Shown: positions 1-5,758 of the stretch, piece after piece
Position numbering within the stretch: position 1 is the stretch's first letter
Layout: every line of letters begins with the position of its first letter
Assembly: GCA_027618625.1 (NCBI GenBank)
Contig: JAQCER010000126.1
Location: 1-7,678, forward strand
DNA: 7,678 nt
Direction of reading: 5' to 3'
Origin: Verrucomicrobiota bacterium
GTDB taxonomy: Bacteria; Verrucomicrobiota; Verrucomicrobiia; Verrucomicrobiales; DEV007
Notes under the pieces: generated by a model
Database searches by the model: none
The model's input: only the letters and a program-made list of their open reading frames with translations
What the model was told of the DNA's origin: nothing
Made by a program: the position numbers and the translations under genes

Positions 1-155
1 GTGAACACATGGTGGCCTTATTCGAGTCGAGCGTGGATGCGTGCAAGAACCTGCCAACGTCCGTCTTGGGTTCGGCACCGCCTCCAGCAAAACCCAGCCC
101 TTTCGACAGGGAAGCACTCGACAACGATGACGATGATGATGACGATGATGAGTAG
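1..155 (+). CDS. 3' end of an unidentified gene with a poly-aspartate C-terminus (partial)
   Basis: The first complete codon is at position 3 and the stop is TAG at 153-155. The visible C-terminus reads EHMVALFESSVDACKNLPTS, then a Pro/Ala-rich stretch (GSAPPPAKPSP), then FDREALDN, eight Asp, and a final Glu. Helix-like sequence, a Pro-rich linker and an acidic tail look like the disordered end of a real protein. The overlapping frame that starts with GTG at position 1 has a much less protein-like composition. The gene probably begins outside the window; an ATG at position 9 could instead start a 48-residue protein. I do not recognise the family. Its stop lies only 19 bp before the retron RNA, on the same strand, so it may be a retron partner or simply the preceding chromosomal gene. 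Acidic tails of this kind can mimic nucleic acid or bind basic proteins, but no function is assigned here. Confidence 0.55.
   Translation, partial: EHMVALFESSVDACKNLPTSVLGSAPPPAKPSPFDREALDNDDDDDDDDE
126..152 (+). repeat. GAT/GAC trinucleotide tract encoding the acidic tail
   Basis: Eight consecutive GAT or GAC codons followed by GAG make a near-perfect triplet repeat at the end of the upstream gene. Such tracts can gain or lose whole codons by replication slippage without breaking the frame, so the length of the acidic tail may vary between strains. The variability is an inference; only the repeat itself is seen. Confidence 0.6.
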
Positions 156-174
156 AAGCCAGACCAACTATTTT

Positions 175-194
175 GAGCCAGCGAACCGGTGGCC
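175..194 (+). repeat. retron a1 closing repeat (5' arm)
   Basis: GAGCC, a one-base spacer, then the 14-mer gcgaaccggtggcc. It is the exact reverse complement of the a2 arm over 14 bp plus 5 bp. In retrons this helix brings the branching guanosine next to the priming site, and its length affects msDNA yield. Confidence 0.8.
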
Positions 195-315
195 CGCAAT
201 CAGCCACCGATGCTGCGGTGATTCGCCGCAGCGGTTTCCTGTGCCCGACACAGCGCCACGGTACCCAACGTACGAAACGCTGGGGAGCCGTGAGTCCAAA
301 GCCTCGCAAGTGATC

Positions 316-337
316 GGCCACCGGTTCGCACCGGCTC
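316..337 (+). repeat. retron a2 closing repeat (3' arm)
   Basis: The 14-mer ggccaccggttcgc, a three-base spacer (acc), then GGCTC. It pairs with a1 at 175-194. It lies at the 3' edge of the msd, so reverse transcription is expected to start just inside it. The RT start codon follows after 28 bp. Confidence 0.8.
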
Positions 338-365
338 ACTATCCATCCTCCAAGACGCCAGCGCC

Positions 366-1610
366 ATGATTGTTCGACTGCTCAAACGCCTGCTGTTTGG
401 TGCTCGGCGGGATGTGTCGCTGCTGGATGCCGACGGTGAAGTCATCGATGAAACGATCGACCTCAGTGGCAAGCCACTGAAGCAAGGCCATCTGCGCAAA
501 GGCCTCCGGGATCATCGGCTCGTGCCGAAAATTATTGAGCGCCGGCGCGGCAAACGTGGCAGCAAATCCAGATATCTGGAGACAGACGAAGCGGCCCGCC
601 TTTTCAGTCACACACAGCTGACGGGCAATCGGAACCTTCGCGACCTGACAGCAGATCGCGAACCCCTCGCCCGCCTCAACTTGCCACCGTGGGAAAGCGA
701 ACAGGCCATTGCCGACGCACTGGGTGTCCCGTTGAAGACGCTCTGGCACTACTCCATTCATCGCAGCATGGAGCGTTTCTCGCACTATGTCACGTTTGCC
801 ATTGCAAAGCGCAGCGGTGGCGAGCGCCTGATCATGGCGCCTAAGTCCCGCTTGCGAGCCATGCAGAGGCAACTGGTGACATTGTTAGTGAACCAATTGC
901 CGCTTCACGATGCCGCGCACGGCTTTCGTCAGGGCCGCTCCACCCGATCCGGCGCCGAATGTCACGTGGGGAAACGAGTCGTCGTCCGCGTTGATCTCGC
1001 AGATTTCTTTCCCACAGTCCATTTCGGTCGAGTCCGTGGCTATCTGATCGCCTGCGGATACTCCTATCCGGTCGCGACCACTCTGGCCGTTCTGATGACC
1101 GAAGCCGAGCGGCAACCTGTGGAAGTAGATGGAACTGTATACCACGTGCCCGTAACCCCTCGCTATTGCGTACAGGGGGCCCCCACCAGTCCCGGCATCT
1201 GCAATGCTGTAGTCCGCAAACTCGACAACCGACTCGCTGGTCTCTCGCGCCAGTTTCAGTTCGACTACACCCGTTATGCCGACGACCTGACTTTCTCCGG
1301 CACTGAGCCCAATGCTGTCCCCAGGCTCCTCAAATTGATTGCCGAAATCGTCGTATCCGAAGGATTCAATGTGAACACGGCAAAAACGCGCGTCATGCGC
1401 ATAGGCCGCCGCCAATCGGTCACCGGGGTCACGGTGAACGAGATCATCGGCCTTTCCCGCAAGGAACGCCGCAAGCTCCGGGCTGCCCTTCACCAGCAGA
1501 AACTCAATGGCGTTCCTGGTGATTGTACGAACCAGCAACTCCACGGCAAACTCGCGTATCTGCACATGCTCAACCCCAGTCAGGCAAAGAAGCTGAAGGG
1601 CGATGGTTGA
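366..1610 (+). CDS. retron-type reverse transcriptase with N-terminal extension
   Basis: This is an RNA-directed DNA polymerase expected to bind the upstream msr-msd RNA, prime from the 2'-OH of an internal guanosine, and make msDNA. Visible motifs are KRSGGERLIMAPK (residues 148-160, RT0/1 region), AHGF with RQGRS (184-191), VDLADFF with the first catalytic Asp at 210, VQGAPTSPG (269-277), YTRYADDLTFSG with catalytic Asp306 and Asp307 (301-312), VTGVTVN (352-358, the retron-typical VTG), and a terminal GKLAYLHMLNP (394-404). The region X signature, usually NAxxH, appears as GAECH (196-200). From memory the sequence most resembles myxobacterial retron RTs of the Mx162/Sa163 group; this was not searched. 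About 130 residues precede the RT core, with a basic stretch (IERRRGKRGSKSR, 57-69). No maturase or HNH domain is present. ATG 366 is the first start in frame. No Shine-Dalgarno is evident. Confidence 0.93.
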   Translation: MIVRLLKRLLFGARRDVSLLDADGEVIDETIDLSGKPLKQGHLRKGLRDHRLVPKIIERRRGKRGSKSRYLETDEAARLFSHTQLTGNRNLRDLTADREPLARLNLPPWESEQAIADALGVPLKTLWHYSIHRSMERFSHYVTFAIAKRSGGERLIMAPKSRLRAMQRQLVTLLVNQLPLHDAAHGFRQGRSTRSGAECHVGKRVVVRVDLADFFPTVHFGRVRGYLIACGYSYPVATTLAVLMTEAERQPVEVDGTVYHVPVTPRYCVQGAPTSPGICNAVVRKLDNRLAGLSRQFQFDYTRYADDLTFSGTEPNAVPRLLKLIAEIVVSEGFNVNTAKTRVMRIGRRQSVTGVTVNEIIGLSRKERRKLRAALHQQKLNGVPGDCTNQQLHGKLAYLHMLNPSQAKKLKGDG

Positions 1611-1790
1611 CGCCAGGAAACCACTCATTCCTCCAATGACGCTGTTGCTGCAAAGGGGCCGCTGGAGAATGCTTCGCTATCGGCAGAGTCAATGAAATAC
1701 CTCCAAGAACAACTTGCTCTACAAATCAAAAAGCAGGAATCCAGGTCCCAATCTAACCTCCCTCCTTCCCCGGCTCCGCCCGCCCCATGA
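1611..1790 (+). other. open, protein-like continuation of the RT frame beyond its TGA stop
   Basis: Directly after the RT stop (TGA, 1608-1610), the same frame stays open for 59 codons until TGA at 1788-1790. The translation is protein-like: RQETTHSSNDAVAAKG, then a helix-forming stretch (AESMKYLQEQLALQIKKQES), then a Pro-rich end (PPSPAPPAP). It may be a former C-terminal extension cut off by a nonsense mutation. It may be reached by readthrough of a TGA followed by C. It may also contain a separate micro-ORF from ATG 1692 (32 residues). The RT core already looks complete at residue 414, because known retron RTs end near the GKLAYLHMLNP segment. Chance alone gives an open run of this length about 6% of the time, so composition is the main argument. 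Confidence 0.3.
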
Positions 1791-2074
1791 AATCACCCCG
1801 GATTTCAAATTCTGTTGAAAGAGAACGTCGCCAGAGTGGGGAGATGCCGAATTCAAGGCGAATCAAGCCCGCTACAGCGCCCGACAAAAACCTGTCACTG
1901 CTCCTGACACGCATGGGCTCGCGCTGCCGCAACAACCTTCCCTCGCCAAGCTGCACGAATTCCCGACGGCGGCGAGAACATGGGATAGACCAGACCACTA
2001 CCACTACGATGTTCATCAGTAGTGATTTTCGAGCTGGCCAAATCTCAATAATTGAGGTTTGACTGATCTGGAGT
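1791..2074 (+). other. intergenic region between the retron and trpD; no convincing gene
   Basis: No frame here gives a protein I would accept. An ORF at 1787-2062 (91 codons) starts at an ATGA overlap with the RT-frame continuation, but it is rich in Arg and Ser, has a low-complexity TTTTT run, and has no recognisable pattern. A small hairpin is visible (1803-1808 with 1815-1820). I saw no tryptophan-rich leader peptide and no attenuator-type terminator before trpD. A promoter for trpD is expected somewhere in this stretch, but I could not single out a convincing -35/-10 pair. Confidence 0.4.
2044..2056. promoter_or_regulatory. 13-bp palindrome just upstream of trpD
   Basis: ctcaat-a-attgag is a perfect palindrome with one central base, ending 18 bp before the trpD ATG. 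The position would suit an operator or a small 5'-UTR hairpin. A short AT-rich palindrome can arise by chance, and no regulator is encoded nearby. Confidence 0.2.
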
Positions 2075-3115
2075 ATGGAAGCATTCACAGAACAACTCCG
2101 CGCAGGCGAGAACCTCACCGACGAACAAGTCGGCCTGGCTGCGACTCAATTGCTCGATGAAGCCGCCGAGATCGAAGAAAAGGCCGCATTTCTTGCAGCC
2201 TTGTCGGGCAAGGGTGAAACGCCTGCTGAGATCGCTGCCTTTGTCACTGAATTCCTCAAGCACGCCGTGCGTCCACCGTTGGCAATGGATTCCCTCCCCG
2301 GCCCGTCGATCGACGTCTGCGGCACCGGAGGCGACAAGTTGAATCTCTTCAATGTGTCGACGACTTCCATGTTCATCCTCGCGGCCGGAGGCGCGGTCGT
2401 GGTGAAACACGGTAACCGCGGTATCACATCAAAGTGCGGTGGCGCCGATGTCCTGGAAGAACTGGGGGTTCGCATCGATCTCTCGCCCGAGCAGTTCGCC
2501 GAAACCGTTGCGACCGAGCGCGTCGGGTTCATGCTGGCCCCGCACTACCATCCCGCATTCAAGGCAGTGGCTCCCGTGAGAAAGCTCCTGGCGGAAAAAG
2601 GGATCCGAACGATTTTCAATTTGATCGGCCCCCTGCTGAATCCTGTTCAGCCCGATTATCAGCTCGTGGGTGTCTTCGACAGTGCTCTGCCGCCGATCTA
2701 CGCCGAAATCCTTGGTCGTCTCGGCCGGAACAGGGCATGGGCCGTCCACGGAAAAACGGAGAACGACGAGGGCATGGATGAGATCTCAACTCTTGGCCCC
2801 ACTACCATCAGCCAGTGGGACGGCAGCGGGGTGAGCGCGTTGACGTTGAATCCGCAGGAACTTGGGCTGCGGAGCGGCTCCACCCTGACAGAACTACAAG
2901 GCCATTCGGCGACCGAAAACGCGCAGATTCTTGAAGGCGTGCTCATTGGCAGTGCAACAGATGCACAAAGTGATATAGCACTCCTCAATGCGGCTGCCGG
3001 CTTCGTGGTCACCGGACTGAGTGCAACACTTGAAGCTGGATTGGAAAGGGCTCGCGATGCGGTCACTTCCGGTGCGGCACTCGGGCGCTTAAGGGCGCTC
3101 CAGGCTATTCAATAG
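2075..3115 (+). CDS. trpD: anthranilate phosphoribosyltransferase
   Basis: TrpD joins anthranilate to 5-phosphoribosyl 1-pyrophosphate (PRPP), giving N-phosphoribosylanthranilate, an early step of tryptophan biosynthesis in the cytoplasm. The 346-residue protein has the normal length. The helical N-terminal domain includes GENLTDEQ (11-18) and KGETPAEIAAF (46-56). The PRPP-binding glycine loop is CGTGGD (82-87) followed by FNVSTTS, then KHGNR (111-115), the CGGADVLEELG segment (121-131), and APVRK...GIRTIFNLIGPLLNP (166-190). The metal-binding Asp-Glu pair is in GMDEIS (D235, E236). The usual VHG appears at 224-226. ATG 2075 gives the expected N-terminus. The only Shine-Dalgarno-like GGAG (2070-2073) is one base from the start, too close to be typical. 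No other trp gene is in the window, so the gene appears detached from a classical trp operon. Its stop is TAG at 3113-3115. Confidence 0.96.
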   Translation: MEAFTEQLRAGENLTDEQVGLAATQLLDEAAEIEEKAAFLAALSGKGETPAEIAAFVTEFLKHAVRPPLAMDSLPGPSIDVCGTGGDKLNLFNVSTTSMFILAAGGAVVVKHGNRGITSKCGGADVLEELGVRIDLSPEQFAETVATERVGFMLAPHYHPAFKAVAPVRKLLAEKGIRTIFNLIGPLLNPVQPDYQLVGVFDSALPPIYAEILGRLGRNRAWAVHGKTENDEGMDEISTLGPTTISQWDGSGVSALTLNPQELGLRSGSTLTELQGHSATENAQILEGVLIGSATDAQSDIALLNAAAGFVVTGLSATLEAGLERARDAVTSGAALGRLRALQAIQ

Positions 3116-3134
3116 TCACATCAACTAGAACCAC

Positions 3135-3166
3135 CGTCGCGCAATGGTTCGAACAGCACGTTTTTT
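3135..3166 (+). terminator. possible weak intrinsic terminator after trpD
   Basis: An imperfect 5-bp stem (3135-3137 and 3139-3140 with 3156-3160, one bulged C) is followed directly by six T residues at 3161-3166. A competing 6-bp pairing of gaacca (3128-3133) with tggttc (3145-3150) is also possible. The stem is short and the loop large, so the T-run is the best evidence. Its place 20 bp after the trpD stop fits. Confidence 0.35.
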
Positions 3167-3395
3167 ATCTGTATCCACCTGACGGTGAGTCAATTAAGCC
3201 AGCACCCATGGATTCTGATAATCCATTTGACGGTTTGAGGTCACGCTGATTAAGTTGCGCCGCGCTGGAACACATCAAGCGATCAGCATCACTTCGAGCT
3301 TCGGCTCTCGGGGCTCGTCTACAACGAAACGAAAGCAAATCCTGTCGGTAGCATTGGAATATCGGCGACTATTATCATCCACCTCTTCGCACTTT
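3167..3395 (+). other. trpD-gap intergenic region with hairpins; likely holds the gap promoter
   Basis: No gene is visible. A 7-bp hairpin with a 5-base loop (atggatt at 3208-3214 with aatccat at 3220-3226) is followed by only two further T. The heptamer tgacggt occurs at 3180-3186 and again at 3228-3234, about 48 bp apart. A small GAGC-TTCG-GCTC tetraloop hairpin lies at 3296-3307. An AT-rich tattat near 3370 could be a -10 element, but I find no well-spaced -35 partner. An upstream TTG (3255) could extend the gap frame, but that extension is not GAPDH-like, so this stretch is probably the gap promoter and 5'-UTR. Confidence 0.35.
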
Positions 3396-4397
3396 ATGAG
3401 TAAAATCGGAATTAACGGATTCGGACGGATCGGGCGCAGTGTCGTCCGTGCAATGAAACAGGAAGACGTCGAGAAAATCGTCGCGATCAACGACCTGACT
3501 GACACCAAAACCATCGCGCACTTGACCAAGTGGGATTCAGTAGCCGGGAAATTCGATGGCGAAGTCTCAGCTGAAGGAAACTACCTGATCGTTCGCGGTC
3601 ATAAAATCCTCATTACCGCAGAGCGTGACCCGGCGAACCTCGGCTGGGGCGACAAGGGTGTTGATGTTGTTCTGGAATCGACCGGTTTCTTCGTCGATCG
3701 CCCGGGTGCTCAAAAGCACATCGACGCTGGTGCAAAGAAAGTGATCATCTCCGCTCCTGCCAAAGACCCTGACATCACGGTTTGTATCGGCATCAACAGC
3801 GATCTCTATGATCCAGCGAGCCATCACATCATATCGAACGCGTCCTGCACGACCAACTGCCTATCTCCGATGGCAAAAGTGCTGAACGATACCTTCGGAA
3901 TTCAGCGCGGTATGATGAGCACGATTCACAGCTACACTGGTGACCAGCGCCTGCTCGATACGCCGCACAGCGATCTGCGCCGCGCTCGTTCAGCAGCCAT
4001 CAACATCGTTCCATCCAGCACAGGAGCTGCAAAAGCGATCGGCCTCGTCATCCCGGAACTCCAGGGCAAACTGATCGGCGGTGCATTCCGCGTTCCAACT
4101 CCTAACGGTTCGGTGACGGATTTCTCAGCGATCCTCGACAAGCCCGCTTCTGTTGAAGCCATGAACGCAGCGTTCAAGGCTGCTGCCGATGGCCCCATGA
4201 AAGGCGTGCTCGAATACAGCGAAGAGCCGCTGGTTCTTCAGGACATCGTCGGCAATCCTCATTCCTGTATCCTCGATGCGGAGCAGACACTGGCGAATGG
4301 CGAGCACTTCGTCAAAGTCGTTGGCTGGTATGACAACGAGTGGGGCTACAGTAACCGCGTGGTCGACCTAATGGCCCTCGTCGGATCGAAACTCTAG
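3396..4397 (+). CDS. gap: glyceraldehyde-3-phosphate dehydrogenase
   Basis: GAPDH oxidises and phosphorylates glyceraldehyde 3-phosphate to 1,3-bisphosphoglycerate with reduction of NAD, a central cytoplasmic glycolytic step. ATG 3396 gives the canonical N-terminus MSKIGINGFGRIGRSVV with the Rossmann glycine motif (residues 7-13), and 333 residues, the usual length. The frame is open further upstream to a TTG at 3255, but that extension is unlike GAPDH. Asp33 in AINDL points to NAD preference. ESTGFF is at 94-99. The catalytic site is SNASCTTNC with Cys151, and the partner base His178 lies in STIHSYT. The substrate-phosphate loops SSTGAAKA and GGAFRVPTPNGSVTD are intact. The C-terminus has WYDNEWGYSNRVVDL. 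No Shine-Dalgarno precedes the start. It heads the gap-pgk-tpiA cluster, but a strong terminator-like hairpin follows its TAG stop. Confidence 0.97.
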   Translation: MSKIGINGFGRIGRSVVRAMKQEDVEKIVAINDLTDTKTIAHLTKWDSVAGKFDGEVSAEGNYLIVRGHKILITAERDPANLGWGDKGVDVVLESTGFFVDRPGAQKHIDAGAKKVIISAPAKDPDITVCIGINSDLYDPASHHIISNASCTTNCLSPMAKVLNDTFGIQRGMMSTIHSYTGDQRLLDTPHSDLRRARSAAINIVPSSTGAAKAIGLVIPELQGKLIGGAFRVPTPNGSVTDFSAILDKPASVEAMNAAFKAAADGPMKGVLEYSEEPLVLQDIVGNPHSCILDAEQTLANGEHFVKVVGWYDNEWGYSNRVVDLMALVGSKL

Positions 4398-4438
4398 TCG
4401 GGCACACCGCTGGAAGTCATCCATGAGAGGCATTTGCG

Positions 4439-4487
4439 GCAACCGGCCCCCGGCTTTATGGCGAAAAGGGGTCGGTTGCTCCTTTTT
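4439..4487 (+). terminator. strong intrinsic terminator or attenuator between gap and pgk
   Basis: A 12-bp stem pairs 4439-4450 (gcaaccggcccc) with 4468-4479 (ggggtcggttgc), with one G-U pair and a 17-base loop. It is followed by TCC and five T residues (4483-4487). This is the clearest intrinsic-terminator structure in the window. It starts 41 bp after the gap stop and its T-run ends 23 bp before the pgk start. It should either end most gap transcripts, giving more gap than pgk/tpiA mRNA, or act as a processing or stabilising hairpin at the gap 3' end. I cannot tell which. Confidence 0.75.
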
Positions 4488-4510
4488 AATCACTCACCCT
4501 GACCACGCAT

Positions 4511-5719
4511 ATGGCGAAGAAGACAATTCGAGACCTCGATCTTACCGGCAAGCGCGTTCTTGTCCGCGTCGATTTCAACGTTCCCCTCAAAGACGTCGAC
4601 GGAAAACGCGTCATCACTGACGACACCCGCATTCAGGCGGCACTGCCAACGATCAACTACTTGATCGAGCAGAACGCACGCGTCATTCTGATGTCACATC
4701 TTGGACGTCCAGAGGGTGAGAAGAAACCCGGACTGTCGCTCAAGCCAGCGGCGGACCGCCTCAACGAACTTGTCTCCGCCTCCGTGAAATTCGTCGACGA
4801 TTGCGTCGGCGATGCGGCCGAGGTCGCCGTAGCTGCCCTGCAGAATGGTGAAGTGCTCGTTCTTGAGAATCTTCGTTTCTACAACGAAGAGACGGACAAC
4901 GATCCAGAGTTTGCGGCCAAGCTCGGGAAGCTTGCAGATGTTTATGTCAACGACGCCTTTGGCACTGCGCACCGTGCCCACGCCTCCACTGCGGGCGTCA
5001 CCGCTCATGTATCTGAGTCCGGAATGGGCTTCCTGATGGAGCGCGAGCTGAAGTACCTCAACGACGAACTTGAGAATCCGGTTCGCCCGCTTCTGGTCAT
5101 CATGGGAGGAGCAAAAGTCTCCGATAAGATCCAGGTCATCAAGGCTCTCATGGAAAAGGCTGACACCATCATGATCGGCGGTGCCATGGCTTACACTTTC
5201 CAAAAATCCATGGGCAATCCCATCGGCAACAGCCTTGTAGAAAACGACAAGCTCGACCTCGCACAGGAACTGTTGAAGCTTGCAGAAGAAAAGGGTGTGA
5301 AGATCCTGCTGCCGAAGGACGCGCTGGAAACCCAGGAATTCAAGGAAGGTGCCGAAACTCGGAACACTCCCATTTACGGCGATGGAAAAGGGATTTCGGA
5401 CGGTTGGGAAGGTATCGATATCGGCAAAGTATCGATTGAAGAGTTCAAGGAAGAAGTCGCAAAAGCCGGCACCATCGTCTGGAATGGACCGATGGGAGTG
5501 TTTGAGATCTCCACGTTTGCAGAAGGCACGAAAGCAATTGCTGACGCAGTAGCGGCATCCAAGGGCGTCACCATCATCGGTGGTGGCGACTCGGTTACAG
5601 CCGTGAACAAATTCGGGGTAGCTGACAAGATGACGTTTATCTCCACTGGCGGAGGGGCATCCCTGGAATTGCTCGAAGGCAAAGTCCTGCCGGGCGTAGC
5701 AGCCATCGCTGACAAGTAA
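4511..5719 (+). CDS. pgk: phosphoglycerate kinase
   Basis: PGK transfers the acyl phosphate of 1,3-bisphosphoglycerate to ADP, giving ATP and 3-phosphoglycerate; it uses the product of the preceding gap gene. The 402-residue protein has the normal length and both lobes. The N-terminal substrate-binding lobe shows RVDFNVPL (19-26), MSHLGRP (61-67), ENLRF with Arg122, and [14 protein letters not shown] (147-160). The C-terminal nucleotide lobe shows [11 protein letters not shown] (196-206), WNGPMGVFE (324-332), the GGGDS loop (357-361) and [14 protein letters not shown] (378-391). ATG 4511 gives the standard [23 protein letters not shown] start. No Shine-Dalgarno is present before it. It lies 113 bp after gap, beyond the hairpin, and 39 bp before tpiA, with which it is probably co-transcribed. 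Confidence 0.97.
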   Translation: MAKKTIRDLDLTGKRVLVRVDFNVPLKDVDGKRVITDDTRIQAALPTINYLIEQNARVILMSHLGRPEGEKKPGLSLKPAADRLNELVSASVKFVDDCVGDAAEVAVAALQNGEVLVLENLRFYNEETDNDPEFAAKLGKLADVYVNDAFGTAHRAHASTAGVTAHVSESGMGFLMERELKYLNDELENPVRPLLVIMGGAKVSDKIQVIKALMEKADTIMIGGAMAYTFQKSMGNPIGNSLVENDKLDLAQELLKLAEEKGVKILLPKDALETQEFKEGAETRNTPIYGDGKGISDGWEGIDIGKVSIEEFKEEVAKAGTIVWNGPMGVFEISTFAEGTKAIADAVAASKGVTIIGGGDSVTAVNKFGVADKMTFISTGGGASLELLEGKVLPGVAAIADK

Positions 5720-5758
5720 ATCTCAACGACCACCGACAGAATCGACCATTCAACACCT

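Larger units (their letters stand above)
174..338 (+). ncRNA. retron msr-msd RNA (template and primer for msDNA)
   Basis: This region has the retron layout: closing repeat a1, msr stem-loops, msd hairpin, closing repeat a2, then the RT gene 28 bp later. The a1/a2 helix is 14 perfect base pairs (181-194 with 316-329). A short asymmetric internal loop separates it from an outer helix (174-179 with 333-338). Inside are a 7-bp hairpin (212-218 with 226-232, extended by 206-208 with 233-235), a 5-bp hairpin (239-243 with 249-253), and a longer imperfect hairpin (257-261 with 288-292, plus 264-266 with 283-285). That is two msr-like stems followed by one msd-like stem. An AGC at 202-204, just after a1, makes G203 the best candidate for the 2'-branching guanosine. 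The cDNA would then run from near 315 back to about 250, roughly 60-70 nt. Exact msr/msd boundaries and the branch site are inferred. A weak -10-like TATTTT lies at 169-174; if used, transcription would start near 181 and the outer helix would not form. Confidence 0.8.

Noticed and set aside
1..369. 122-codon plus-strand frame starting with GTG at position 1
   Set aside because: It overlaps both the better frame ending in the acidic tail and the whole retron RNA. Its composition (many Arg, Ser, Trp, Pro and a Met-Thr run from the GAT repeat) is that of a shifted frame.
366..1610. Group II intron maturase or diversity-generating retroelement RT
   Set aside because: No maturase or HNH domain follows the RT and no intron-like domain V was seen. 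No template/variable repeat pair was noticed. The VTG motif and the a1/a2 RNA point to a retron.
885..1628. 247-codon minus-strand frame opposite the RT
   Set aside because: It lies entirely antisense to well-conserved RT motifs and has no recognisable domain; this is typical of shadow frames in GC-rich genes.
1604..1696. 30-codon ORF overlapping the RT stop (ATGGTTGA)
   Set aside because: It is too short and its composition is not protein-like; the in-frame continuation of the RT is a better reading of the same DNA.
1787..2062. 91-codon frame with an ATGA overlap to the RT-frame continuation
   Set aside because: The overlap is suggestive of coupling, but the product is Arg/Ser-rich with a TTTTT run and no fold-like pattern, and no ribosome binding site is seen. 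I treat it as chance unless homologues are found.
1791..2074. trp leader peptide or attenuator before trpD
   Set aside because: No short ORF with tandem Trp codons and no terminator/antiterminator hairpin pair is visible.
3255..3395. Upstream TTG extension of gap by 47 codons
   Set aside because: The canonical GAPDH N-terminus begins exactly at ATG 3396, and the extension is Ser/Arg-rich and unlike any GAPDH leader.
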